From: Sipunculus nudus
Lineage: Eukaryota; Annelida; Sipuncula; Golfingiida; Sipunculidae
Assembly (NCBI GenBank): GCA_026874595.1
Contig: CM049316.1
Span: 12,018,839 to 12,082,838 of the forward strand
DNA: 64,000 nucleotides
Direction: 5' to 3'
Shown: in pieces, positions 32,983-44,430 of the stretch
Layout of the letters: each line of letters begins with the position of its first letter
How positions within the stretch are numbered: position 1 is the stretch's first letter
Translations under genes and position numbers: made by a program
The notes under the pieces: model-generated
What the model saw: the letters and a program-made list of their open reading frames with translations, nothing else
What the model was told of the DNA's origin: nothing
Databases searched by the model: none

Positions 32983-35790
32983 CTGCGTGGTCTATCATGT
33001 CTGTTGGACGTCTGTTCCTTTGCGGATTAACATCTAAAATATTACACCATCTCCCAACTTAACTGCTATAACTATGTGTAACTGTCATAGGTTATACTTA
33101 CACAAACAATTCCAATAAGCAGCAAGGAAAACCACTGCCAGGCCGGCAAATAAAGTTTGCACAAGCGACATCGCCCGAGGTTGGCCTCGTCTGCGAAGCG
33201 CTATCAATCACTTGGTTGACGACAGATGGCACACTAAGAGTTAGCGCTTGGGAGGCGGATCTTATCTCGAGCGGGAAAAGAGATTAAACGGTTGATTGAC
33301 GGGAGCTTATCACGTAATATAGACGTTAGAAGATGTGGGACTTATCGTATATTACACCTGCCATGTTAAAAACAGGGATACGCCGTTAAGTATAGGGCTA
33401 TAGGTTCCTGTTAGCCTATTTATATATTTATTTATTACTATATATTTATCCAGGGTGGCTTGAATATACTGATCTTTCACAAGGCCCTGTTCATAAGTAA
33501 AATTTCAAACATATATATATATATATATCTATAACCAAATAGCTAACAGTTTTATATACCAAGTAAATATATGTGTAGAAAATTGTAAGTAAATAGTTAA
33601 TATAATACTTATAAAAAGTATTCGGTCCACCTTGTTTCGAAATGTTCTCTGAAACCGCGGTGCGTGTGATAATGGGCAATACCCCCCCCCCCCCCCCCCC
33701 CACACACACAATTTTAAAAGTTATTAATCTCGCAGTGACATCCCCGATATGAAAATAAATAACTTATTATGTATACATCATTTTGAGTGATTTTTGCGAG
33801 TTTTATGATTTGCAGGGAGGTTACCAGCGGAAACAGCTTAACTGCCTTCGGCAAAGACCGAATTGCATGTATGGTCGCCTCCATCTCCCGGCAGGATTAA
33901 TTACTATTGTGCATATGAATAATCCCTGCCTTCAGTTACTGAATTAAGCATGTTTGGTCTGACATTTGACCCAGGCTCTGACCCAAGTGCGTGGTCAGTT
34001 AATGTGAAAACACTGACTCTCGCTTTTTGAAAAGGGAATCTAGGAGGGTTAATGACAAAACGAAATACAAGTGGGGTGGCGGTTTCAGATCTCAAAATTG
34101 GTCTGATACACGATTAAAACAAATGTTGCGCCGGCTGAAAAGGGGGTGCGGACTTATGCATATTTCCGTTTCCCTTTTCAGGAACAGTTTCCTTTCCTTA
34201 AAACGTACATTTAATTCATCATTCATATCTTCTTCACATCATTCTATTCTTTATACGTCCAATAATAGTAATTCGTCAAAGATCATCAATAACTTTAATG
34301 ACCCCAGGTCCCCTTCGATCCAGAACACAAATGTAAATGTGGACATAAAAATATTGTTGTTATAATTTGGTATCTTTGAAAGGAGACCATCCTCAACACT
34401 CAACGGGATCACACAAAATTAATGAAGTTCGGAGCTAAGTTATGCAGACCTTTATTCAATGATTATAAACGCATGACACAGATGTAATTTACAATTGAAC
34501 TGAAATAATTTCAAATTTAATTAAATTTATATTAACATTAACTCAAACACTTTGTGAAACAAAGACCGTATGACTGACCTCGACTGCATTACCCCATGCA
34601 GGGAAGACCGGGGTTGACGAGCTCATGATGTACTTAACATGATAAATGTATATGATGCAGATATGGCTGTCAAGATGGCTTGACCTGAATATCTTTAGGT
34701 CCAGGGGCACGGTATACCATGCACCCCTTTTGTTCTAGCTAATAAAAGTAAATCAGACTTTACACAACTGTATTTAAATTTCAATCTGGAATTTTCTCTT
34801 CATAAAATTTTATGAATAAACTTATCACTCATAGTCAATATCTCGGGATCAGTAGTACTTTACGCTCTTTACACAGCGCTTCACCTTTAGGCCTACTACC
34901 TATATCGAAAGCTCTGTTTGTTTTGACCTTGTATCCTGAATCGCTACACCAGAGGGAGCACTGTATTTTGGTCCAATCGGATGAAACCCTGTGCTGGAAG
35001 ACAAAACGTTTTACCAGCCAAGCGAATACATGGAGCCGATGTTGTTCGTTTCGTTTTGAGTGACAGCTCATCTCCCCGGCAACCGTTGAACAGGCCACAG
35101 GCTCAGAGAGAATAGCCCCACACATGGTTTCTTGGCGGAGCCTGATGCCTGTCGAGTGACTGGCATCACATCAGCAGTTTTTTCAGCAGACAGACCCTCC
35201 ATCAGGTGTTTAAGTGCATCATAAACGGTCAAAGCAGGCAGGGGAAAATCAGTAGCTTCTTTAGAAGCGCAAGATTTCCGCTGCCTCGGAAGCGTATAGT
35301 CCTTTATTAATTAAATCAGAACTTGCAAGTGCTTTAAGCCGACATTCACACTATCTGGTTTTGGTTTGCCATGAATTGGGTCTAAAGATAACACAAATCA
35401 GGGCGATCTCTCGAACGGACAGACGGACCGACCTAACCCCGCCGGGTAAAATTTTGAAAATTTGCAACAGTTAAAAAAAAAATAATAATAATTTTGTGAT
35501 GTAGCAGGAAAATAAATAACGATCTTTAAATTAGTGTCTGTATCCTTTATATGACAAAAATATTAAGGGTGATAATTATATATTGCAAGGTTTTATCTGT
35601 TATGTTTAAAAACTATAATATTTCCTGTATTCAATATTACAACCCGGCAACATATTTGACCTTAAAACGATCCTATGACCTTTAAACGATCGTATGATGA
35701 ACGCTGGATAATATTTAGCGGAAATTATATATATGTATGTGTGCGTGTGTGTGCGTGTGTGTGCGTGTGTGACTGCACCATGCGCCTCCG
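32983..35790. other. Intergenic region with no recognised gene
   Basis: Moderately GC-richer around 33100-33330 and 34900-35150. It carries (AT)n near 33510-33530 and a C20 run plus (CA)n at 33681-33710. Overlapping open frames at 34812-35125 on both strands have no recognisable protein; I treat them as chance or repeat-derived. Confidence 0.35.
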
Positions 35791-35810
35791 CAACAGACCT
35801 TCTGCAATTG

Positions 35811-35859
<49 letters not shown>

Positions 35860-35860
35860 C

Positions 35861-35908
<48 letters not shown>

Positions 35909-35945
35909 ACTTTGTTGCTGAAGTTTAACAGACCTTCTGCAATTG

Positions 35946-36004
<59 letters not shown>

Positions 36005-36050
36005 TAGATAGATAGATAGATAGATATTGTTACTTTGATGCTGAAGTTTA
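35735..36050. repeat. Duplicated (AT)n microsatellite with flanks
   Basis: After a (TG/CG)n tract, two ~125-135-bp units occur in tandem (35792-35926 and 35927-36050). Each starts AACAGACCTTCTGCAATTG, runs through a long (AT)n tract, and ends ATTGTTACTTTG.TGCTGAAG. The second unit also has (TAGA)n. Open frames spelling poly Tyr-Ile are translations of this tract, not genes. Confidence 0.85.
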
Positions 36051-37249
36051 AGTTGCATATCATTATTTGACTGCAGATTAAATTGTATTTTAGCGTATGA
36101 TAAAGAAACACGACTTTGATTCTCTTTTCTGCAAATTTAGTGATTTCTATTTGTATCAAACAGTTTTGGGAAATATTTTAGGACTGCTTTAAGTATTTTA
36201 ACTTTGCTGCATCTCGATAGGATATAACAAGCTGGTATAAAATAATTGTAACAATTACATCCTGGAATTATTCATTCAAATTATTCTAACAGCAAAAAAA
36301 AAAGATTGTTTCTCTGCATGCCTGTCCCCTTAAATTAGAATTCATTTTCAATCAATTCAAACTTATTCAATGTGTACCGGTAATTTGACTGTACTTACAA
36401 TCAGGGATCCATGTACATGGTTGCATAAGAAATATCCAGGGTGCTTTAGTGACTTCAACGTGACGCCAAACGACAAATATGCTGCTACACGCAGTATGAC
36501 AGTGCCAATATCTCCTTCTAAATGAGTTGAAACTGCCTTTTAACATATCTGACATCTTATATATAATAAAGATATTTAGATTCTCAGATTCTTAAAAAAA
36601 TTATATTGAAACTAATTATCTTGCTTTTATTTCCTATCTCTTTCCCTTGGTATATTTATGAGGTGTTGTGATTCTTTGGTGCAGTCGGTCTTAAATATTG
36701 TAGTGTTCATTTATATTTATTTTGGATGCTATGTACAAACATATTTTGCAATCTTTTATATTTCATAACTCGAATATATTTCAATGCAGTTGGGTAAGGG
36801 ATGAATGTATTCAGGTAGAATTTCATTTAAAATAACAAAAAAAGTCCAGTCATTGGTAAAACATTAATGATGTACCTGTAAAACTTCCCTTGGACTCGTT
36901 TTACAATATCTTACATTCTGAAAGTCTGACAGGTACTTACAGTGATTAAAGCTTGAAACAGAGACAAACAATCAACGTCACATCTTAAAGTAAAAAAATA
37001 ACTGAGGCTAAATTATTTTGAGGAATCAAATTACGTTCCATTGCGACATGGTGCAAAATGTATAAACTCTAAGATTAGATGCCTTTGTTTGTTGCTCATG
37101 CTAAAACATGATTATAATACAAACTTAACATATGTGTTATTCTATACGAGCTGGTTATGCATAATGGTGTATTCAGACCTTTATTGGTCCACTTATAAAG
37201 CTACATGTGTTAAGTACATGAGCAAACAGAATTACAGATTTATAACCTA
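36051..37249. other. Intergenic, nothing recognised
   Basis: A+T-rich DNA with no supported coding sequence, RNA gene or repeat. Confidence 0.35.
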
Positions 37250-37259
37250 CACTCTAAAT

Positions 37260-37520
37260 AATTTTAGGCTTAGACACGTCTCATATAAAGACACATAGCC
37301 TGTGACACTTTTAAGACGCGTCTAGTGTCTTTGGACAAGAGGTGTCCAGCGTCTTTGGACGAGACGTGTCTAGCGTCTTTGTGGGAGCTCTCTGTGGCGC
37401 CTTTAGTAAGACATGTCTCTAGTGTCTTTAGGGAGGCGTCTTTACAGAAGGCGTCTAGCGTCTTTAGCAGGAAGCGCCTAGGGTCTTTCTGGAAGGCGTC
37501 TTCAACGGAAAGCATTTCGC
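37260..37520 (+). repeat. Subterminal GTGTCTTT array
   Basis: Irregular ~22-40-bp units around GACGTGTCTAGCGTCTTTGG, with at least 8 GTCTTT cores. The overlapping frames on both strands (repeated KDAR or ETCL patterns) are translations of the array. Confidence 0.75.
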
Positions 37521-37864
37521 GACTTCATGCCGGGTGTCTACAGACTCATCGTCCGAATTGTCCATGCAGCAGCTTGGAGAGCATATGATCAGTATGCATT
37601 ACACAATAAAAATCCTGAATGTTTCTCTGGTTACCACAACTTCAGTGCCATTAATATTCAACATTCATATATCTATCACATACACGGTAATATAAAACTT
37701 AAAAACGAGTTTTTCTTAAATGTAATTTTAATCTCACAAAACAAGAGACCCATACAGGTGTCTTATAAACTGTTCAATACTGCTGACTATAATGAATGAC
37801 AATACAAGATAACAAAGATTTTCCAGGATTACTTGAGAAATTACGAAAAAAAAATCAAACTTGT

Positions 37865-38916
37865 AACAAGTGACCCTTGAGTCATGACGCTCAGCCGACT
37901 GACATGTTGACAATGTCCTTGCACAGGCGAATAATTAAGATTATGAGGGTGCCATTATCATTCATGCATATTAGCTAAAGTTCATTAAGACCCATAAGCA
38001 CATCTTATTTGATAACAATCCATACAGCCATTCCTGAGAAATATATCAATTTGATATGGGTAACAGAGACCAAATTTCAGGATTCAAAGGGGACTTTTCA
38101 TGGATCACCCTGAATGTCAAGTTAGAAGATTACAGATCCAGTGGTTTGTGCCCTGGTAACGGAAGACTGCATATTTAATTAAAGGTTTTATAAATACAGA
38201 AAAAAATCGAAAAAAAATTTAAAAAAAATACAGGTGGCGCCACCAGTCTGCAGAAACATATGACACATTCCATTATCAATATCCATGCAAAGAATCATGG
38301 TGATCAATGCATTAGTTTTTCTGATACTTGAGCTTTTATATCAAATTTAGCATTATTCTGGGTGATACTTCGGAGCCCCATTGCATGAAGGACATAGATA
38401 ACAGAGACCTAATCTCAGGTTTCTCAGAAGACTTTTCCTGGGCCTCCCTGCATGTCAAGAAAGAAGATTCTAGGTCTAGTCGTTATGATTTGTGTCCTGT
38501 TAACAGATGACCAAATCTTTCAAGGTCCTAAAAAGAGGGGGAAAATCGTAAAAAGTAAAAAAAATACAGGTGGCGCCACTAGTCTGCAGGAACTGATGAA
38601 ACACTCCATGATCAATATACATGCAAAGAATCATGGTGATCAATGCATTAGTTGTTTAGATACTTGAGCTTTTGTATCAAATTTTGCATTATTCTGGGGG
38701 GTACTTCGGAGCCCCACAACTGAGAAGTCATGTGTAACAGAGACCTGATTTTTGGTTTCCAAGGAGATTTTTCATGGACCTCCCAAGATCTGAAATTAAA
38801 AGATTCCAGAACCAGCGATTACGATTTGTGCCTGGTTAACGGACGGACAGACAGACAGACGGACGCCGGACAAAGAGTGATCACTATAGCTCAGATGACT
38901 TTAAGTCAGCTGAGCT
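37865..38916 (-). mobile_element. Family A element, three core units
   Basis: Starts on the plus strand with AACAAGTGACCCTTGAGTCATGACGCTCAG (arm) and ends at the hairpin and (GTCC)n complement near 38840-38916. Core units (GATTTGTGCC..GTTAAC) fall at about 38140, 38483 and 38820, spacing ~340 bp. GGTGGCGCCACC appears near 38233 and 38570. Confidence 0.7.
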
Positions 38917-39289
38917 AAAAATTGTATGTTAACATTTCCTGATTATATGTAGGAATAAACAATGGTATTCAACTCAAATCTGTATGTTAACTGTATGTTG
39001 AGGCCCACATTAAATTCAAACCCAATCTATAGCCACCTTTTTAGTTACTGCAAGCGTTATAAGTATACAAAATGTGTTCATCCTTAACTAACCCTGGTAT
39101 TTAACTGATATGTCGAGGCCAATATATAATTCAAACACTTTCAGGCCACTTCATTGTGTTACTATTAGCTTGATATAAAGAGTATATACATTAGGCTTTT
39201 GACAGAAATTTATATCATATTATTTCTCAGAGCACAGTTACAATATAGTTTATACAAAAAAAAAACAGTTCAGTAATCTAGATACCCAG

Positions 39290-39446
39290 AATTTGAACTG
39301 TCTGCATGTGAAGTTTGGACTCTCTGGGTCTTGCTATTGCGATTTGTGCCCTTCAGTTAACGGATGGACAGAGTGAAGGACAGACAGATGACAGAGGACA
39401 AAGACCCATTGCTATAGCTCAGAAGATTTTCAGTCATCTGAGCTAA
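39290..39446 (-). repeat. Family A 5' arm fragment
   Basis: Only the hairpin start (TAGCTCAGAAGATTTTCAGTCATCTGAGCT in reverse), the (GTCC)n complement and a GATTTGTGCCC block are preserved. A similar fragment lies at about 40140-40336. Confidence 0.55.
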
Positions 39447-39484
39447 AATGTAACTTTGCATCATGACTTAGCCATGATGAATTA

Positions 39485-39823
39485 TTATTTATCAAATTTT
39501 CCGGTGGCTTCTAAGCTCAATGCAAATTTTCTAAATTTATTGCCATAACCCTTAAAATCTACCTTGTCCTGTAGAACATAATGTTGAAAGATACCTAATA
39601 ACTGGGAGTAAATGCGAGGGTAATTTAAGTCAGAAATGTAATAAAACATAATAAGGGAGTGGAGTGTCTGGATGACTGAACTGGTCTTTGTAAAAATAGA
39701 GATTCCATCGGCTAGCAGGGCGGCCTCCATCAGATTGTTTGAGTCATCCACAAACAGGGCTGCTCTTGGAGCAGATCCAGGGCTTGAAACCAGATGTCTG
39801 TCAATGTCAGTTTCTGCGATTCC
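39485..39823 (-). CDS. Candidate terminal exon of an unrecognised gene
   Basis: A TTTTTTCATTACAG acceptor is followed by 112 open codons and a stop. The translation contains DIDRHLVSSPGSAPRAALFV and, later, a hydrophobic stretch with LHSLIMFYYISDLNYPRIYS and QLLGIFQHYVL. This pattern (a helix-rich segment containing 'LNYP..' then 'F.Q..vL') is reminiscent of C-terminal regions seen in uncharacterised proteins of fish and invertebrates, but I cannot name a family. No upstream coding exon was identified. It may be a pseudogene remnant or part of a transposable element's own gene. Confidence 0.4.
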   Translation of the reverse strand, partial: GIAETDIDRHLVSSPGSAPRAALFVDDSNNLMEAALLADGISIFTKTSSVIQTLHSLIMFYYISDLNYPRIYSQLLGIFQHYVLQDKVDFKGYGNKFRKFALSLEATGKFDK

Positions 39824-40559
39824 CTGTAATGAAAAAAGGGCAAATCTGAAGTTTAACCATATGGTTTTACCATTATCTGACCAAGTTTGTGGTAGAGATC
39901 GCTGGTAATCATTCAACATTTTATTTTACAGAAATACTAATGTACATATTGATTCTGAGAATAAAATTCTACTGACTTCACCTCCCAATAAAAGTTTCCC
40001 ATTTTTCCTAATATACACATTGGAATACTCAATATATGTTACAGAACTTCTAGGTTCTGGGACTAACAAGCAAATATTTTCCTAATACATACTCACATGG
40101 CAAGGGGACGATGACACTTATGTTTAAATTGCAAAGATTAATTTCTCAAAGGAACGAAGTCACAGAGACCTAGTTTTTGGCTTGGTAGGAGATCCTTGGG
40201 ACATCTAACATTATGGCGAATTTTGGATTCGTAGGTCTAATGGTTTCAAAACGTGCCAGTCTAACGGACGGACGGACAACCGACGGACAATGGATCATGA
40301 CTAAAGCTCTGATGACTAATAGTCAGCTGAGCAAAAAAATGACTTTCTAGATATTAGTGCAAAACATAAGATGTACCAGTTTCAAAAGGATTCATGCAAA
40401 ACTGTGGCTTGTAGATTCCTACATGTAAGAAGAAAGCACCAGCAAGCAGGCTAAATTGAGGACAACTGACAATTAGACAGACGCACTGACAAGGGGACAC
40501 AAGGTTGAGAGCAGATGACTTAACCAAAATATGGAGAAGAGGCATATATATGATCATAA

Positions 40560-41233
40560 TCATATATATAATCATAGCAGTTATATGATTTGTGCCTTGT
40601 TACAGATGACCACATATTTGAAGGTCTCAAAAATAGAGAAAAGAAATGCGTAAAAATTGAAAAGATACAGGTGGTGCAACCAGTCTGCAGAACCTGATGA
40701 AACATCCCATGATCAATAAGCAAGTAAAGAATCATGGTGATCAATGCATTAGTTGTCCGGATAGTTGAGCTGTGGTATCAAATTTTCAATATTCTGGGGG
40801 GTACTTCGGTGCCCATTGCTTGGAGGTTATAAGTAACAGAGACCTGATTTCTGGTTTCATGGACCTCTCTGGATTTCAAGTTAGAAGATTCTAGGTCCGC
40901 TTATTTAAAGGTCTCTTTAAAGAATCTTGCTGATCAATGCTACTGGAGCTTTTGTGTCAAATTTTCCATTTTTCTGGGGGGGGGGGGGAGTATTTCGGAG
41001 CCCCATAGCTCGGAGGTTATGAGTAACACAGACCTGATTTCTGGTTTCCAAGGAGATTTTTTATAGGCCTACCTGGATGTCAAGTTAGAAGATTCCAGGT
41101 CCAGCGGTTACGATTTGTGCCTGGTTAACGGAAGGACAGACGGACAGACAGACAGACGGGCGGACAGACGGACAGACGGACGCCTAACAAAGAGTGATCG
41201 CTATAGCTCAGATGACTTTCAGTCAGCTGAACT
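40560..41233 (-). mobile_element. Family A element, truncated copy
   Basis: The hairpin start is at 41233-41205 in reverse, with an extended (GTCC/GTCT)n complement at 41123-41180. Two core units (GATTTGTGCC near 40585 and 41112) are visible and the 3' arm is missing. A G11 run sits near 40978. Confidence 0.6.
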
Positions 41234-41370
41234 AAAAAATACTGTATTTCCGTAAATCTGACCTTGAAAATCAAGTTCAAGGTCACCAATTAACTTTTTT
41301 TAAACATCAAAGTCTTGTAAATATATATTGCTCAAGCAGATTTTTTATAACTAATGCCGTTAGTAATGAA

Positions 41371-41373
<3 letters not shown>

Positions 41374-41452
<79 letters not shown>
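41374..41452. repeat. (AAT)n microsatellite
   Basis: About 26 AAT repeats with one interruption (AAAAAT). An (AT)n tract of ~18 bases follows at 41495-41513. Confidence 0.9.
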
Positions 41453-42152
41453 TGCAGTAGTGCCATTTAATGCGAGTATTCAAACAATTTCAAATATATA
41501 TATATATATATATGCAAAGTGACATTTTACTTTAGACATTTCACCGAAGATGTATCAACTATAGCCTATTAGCAGTGACAGGAGAGAGCATATCGTCACA
41601 TGCACTAACCGCATTTACGCGGCAATATCCAGGACCCTGCACGTACACATGAACACATTATCTTGTCTGGGAGACGCGCTGACCAAGATTGTTACACTTT
41701 GTCTAAACCAATCAACTCTCAAGAGTTACGCGCTGGTGCGGGGTAAATGTAACACTTTTTAGCACTGGTTACGAGCCAATGTTTATCAACAAATAGAGTA
41801 TAGGATAATATCTAGACTGCATGCGTTTTTTGACTTGCTGAAACTCATTTGTCAATGTGGACTCAATAATAGTATAAATACAATAATATATGGCAGGGTC
41901 AAATTGGGCCAGCCATGTCCTACTCGTTAGTCGTTTCTAATCGTCTTGTGATTTTATTACGAAGAGATGAAAGAAAACAGATTGAAAATCTGTAACTTTG
42001 AAAGATATCTGGGATAACTTTTATACGTGTTATTTGGCTCGACCGTATTAAAGCATATTTATGATAACGGGCCAATGAAATTATTGGGGGGCAGACCCCC
42101 CCTCCAACAGAATGATGTTTATAAAAACCAACTATTTTTTTTAGTATTTCCA

Positions 42153-42157
<5 letters not shown>

Positions 42158-42213
<56 letters not shown>

Positions 42214-42318
42214 TTCTTCTCAGTACTTGGAGTACCATATATATATATAATATATATATATATAATACACATATATATGTATATATACGGTACATATACA
42301 CGGTACATATATGTCTAC

Positions 42319-42366
<48 letters not shown>

Positions 42367-42403
42367 TCTTCTATTGTCCTCCCCCCCCCCCCCCCCCCCC
42401 CCC
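42158..42403. repeat. Compound (AT)n tracts ending in a C-run
   Basis: Three (AT)n blocks (42158-42211, 42237-42265, 42322-42362) with short spacers, then C23 at about 42380-42402. The open frames here are translations of the tract. A second C-run lies at about 42637-42663. Confidence 0.85.
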
Positions 42404-43004
42404 ATGAAAATTTGGTTTCGCCGCCAATGCATATGACCTGTGTCCCTGACTCCTTGTCTCGTTGAGCTGAGCCATTAAACACATTCTTGCATACTGTACA
42501 TCCTTTTAATACATTTTACAAATGAAAGTACGGCCAACAGCTCTTAAGTTATTATATTTATAGACAGTAGGCCCATGGTTGACCGACTAGGAAAACCGAT
42601 CTGCCTTGCTTATAGGCTGCCATCCCCATCCTCTCCCCCCCCCCCCCCCCCCCGCCCGCCCCCCAACGCAATTCATGTACACATAATCCATTGCATTTGT
42701 AAATTACATGCAGTCTTATTTATTTCATGCAGTCAAATGTTAAGGAAACTCCGAGTATAAATTATTTCTTTGTATACATGTACATATGTTTCATTTTCAA
42801 TATTTCATGATCAGTACTGACTGACTTTTGAACAATCAATAAAGACAATATGGCCGGTCTGGAGTGACCGGTTTTCATGCACATAAAAATATGGATACTG
42901 TAGAACAGATTTAATAAAAATTGTATTCATCTATGCTTCAAATAAGGCGATTGACCGTTTTACTTTCTACAGAAAATATATAAAAAAAATAACAAATAGG
43001 TCTA

Positions 43005-43170
43005 CTCACGTCACTTCTCTTAGGATAAAACTATGTCAGCGTTCTGGTATGGTCTACTGCCTCCTTGCTGCACGACCTGGCGGGGCATGGTAATGCGCAG
43101 ACGAATCAGGAGTTGATGCTGACATCACGTGGATTAAAAGCGCGCGAAGCAGACAACTTATAGACGCTGG
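43005..43170 (-). other. Candidate untranslated first exon with a strong donor
   Basis: Minus-strand GC-richer sequence ends AGTGAC|GTGAGTAG near 43008. An ATG-led frame inside (MPRQVVQQGGSRPYQNAD...) stops before the donor. It could be a 5' exon of a minus-strand transcript, perhaps reaching the 39.8-kb exon, but no cap site or downstream coding link is proven. Confidence 0.25.
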
Positions 43171-43544
43171 TGTCTTAAATTTAGCCTGCTTCTCATGTGT
43201 CTTTACTGGACATGCTTCGAAGACACTAGTGTCTTTAATTCGCTCTTCGTGACAACAGACTTCTATATCGTTCGTGAATAGACATAATTAATTACTAATA
43301 TACATTATTTTACAAATCTTATGTTTCATATTATGTGAATATTACCTTTAATTATTATCTCGAGTTTTACAGAACTGGGACACTTAAAACAACTCAATCG
43401 TGCATTTAGTCATGAGAGTCCTGCAAAAATAGAGCAAATTTAATATGGTATATTATTCTTAGATTGTGTTTATAGCAAAAGCAAGTAAGAAGCACTGGAG
43501 ATAAATGTATTTATGAACCATTTCTTAAACTATAATAGTTTAAG

Positions 43545-43740
43545 ACACCTGTGGAAAGACACCAAGACACATACTGTAAGACACCAAGACACATACTGAA
43601 AGACACCAAGACACATACTGTAAGACATATGTGTCTTTGTTGGCGTCTTACACAAGTCCTCTGAAGACACTTGATGCCCAGTTTAAGTCGTCAGTGTCTT
43701 ACCTAAAGACACCAAACTAGGTTGAGACATGTCTCGGTTA
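43545..43740 (-). repeat. Subterminal AAGACAC array
   Basis: Short irregular repeats of AAGACACCAAGACACATACTG and GACACTTG. It is the inverse of the 37260-37520 array and lies just inside the right CACT-type end. Confidence 0.7.
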
Positions 43741-43749
43741 TTTACAGTG

Positions 43750-44430
43750 TAGGTAACATACAATTTAATGGTTAAAGGTACATCCATTACACCTTTTTCA
43801 GAATATGGAACAGGAAAGGATCAAATTGGTTAATTTGCCTACTTTTGTCATTAATATATATTGCATAATAATAGAAAAACACTCTTAATTGCTCATAAAT
43901 GATTTAATGATTTGTTCTGCAGATACAAGCATTTGCATAACTCTAAGAACTGTTACGCCTGAAGATATATTTTTTTTCACTTAAGCCTCAGTTTGGTGAC
44001 CTTTTTACCTTGATGGCTTGATTATTCGATCAATTTGCATATTGATCATTCCAATTATAGAAGACCTTAAATCCAGACAGTTTTTTGGTAATTCATTATT
44101 TTGCTTTCATTAGACCTTTGCTGGTCCAAGATATTACTAAAAAGAGCTTCATCTTGCATGTACTTGGGACAAAAGGACACCTGATAGGCAGAATAAGTGC
44201 AGCTTAATAGTCTTATTATGAAATATTTTTTTTATGAAACAAAGTCAAAATACACAGCTGTTATTGCTTTCATTTATAAAAAGTGTTATGGGTTGGATAT
44301 GTTGAGGGTGTTTTAATAAACATTCATATCAAATTTATATATTTATAAGACTTTATATAAGTGACAAAACCAAAGTACACCTTGGACTAAAAAATTCAAG
44401 GCACGGTTTATTACTGTATACAATATATTT
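43750..44430. other. Intergenic, nothing recognised
   Basis: A+T-rich DNA without a supported feature. Confidence 0.35.

Larger units (their letters stand above)
37250..43749. mobile_element. Candidate 6.5-kb element with CACT-type inverted ends
   Basis: The left end is CACTCTAAATAA followed by AGACACGTCTCA; the right end inverted is CACTGTAAATAA followed by GAGACATGTCTCA. TA flanks both outer edges (37248-37249 and 43750-43751). Subterminal arrays of GTGTCTTT at 37260-37520 and of AAGACAC at 43545-43740 are inverted relative to each other. Everything between (family A copies, a candidate exon, microsatellites) would be internal or nested. Two separate small elements that each kept one recognisable end is the alternative. 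Confidence 0.4.

Noticed and set aside
34812-35125. Overlapping 83- and 96-codon frames on opposite strands
   Set aside because: Neither shows a recognisable domain, splice sites or composition that favours one strand, so no gene was called.
35606-36159. Long open frames on both strands coding poly Tyr-Ile
   Set aside because: They are translations of (AT)n and (TG)n tracts. Similar frames at 42027-42432, 60172-60437 and 61259-61567 were dropped for the same reason.
37270-37588. Overlapping repetitive frames (KDAR-like and ETCL-like)
   Set aside because: They result from the GTGTCTTT array, not from a repeat protein: both strands are open and no start context or splice structure supports them.
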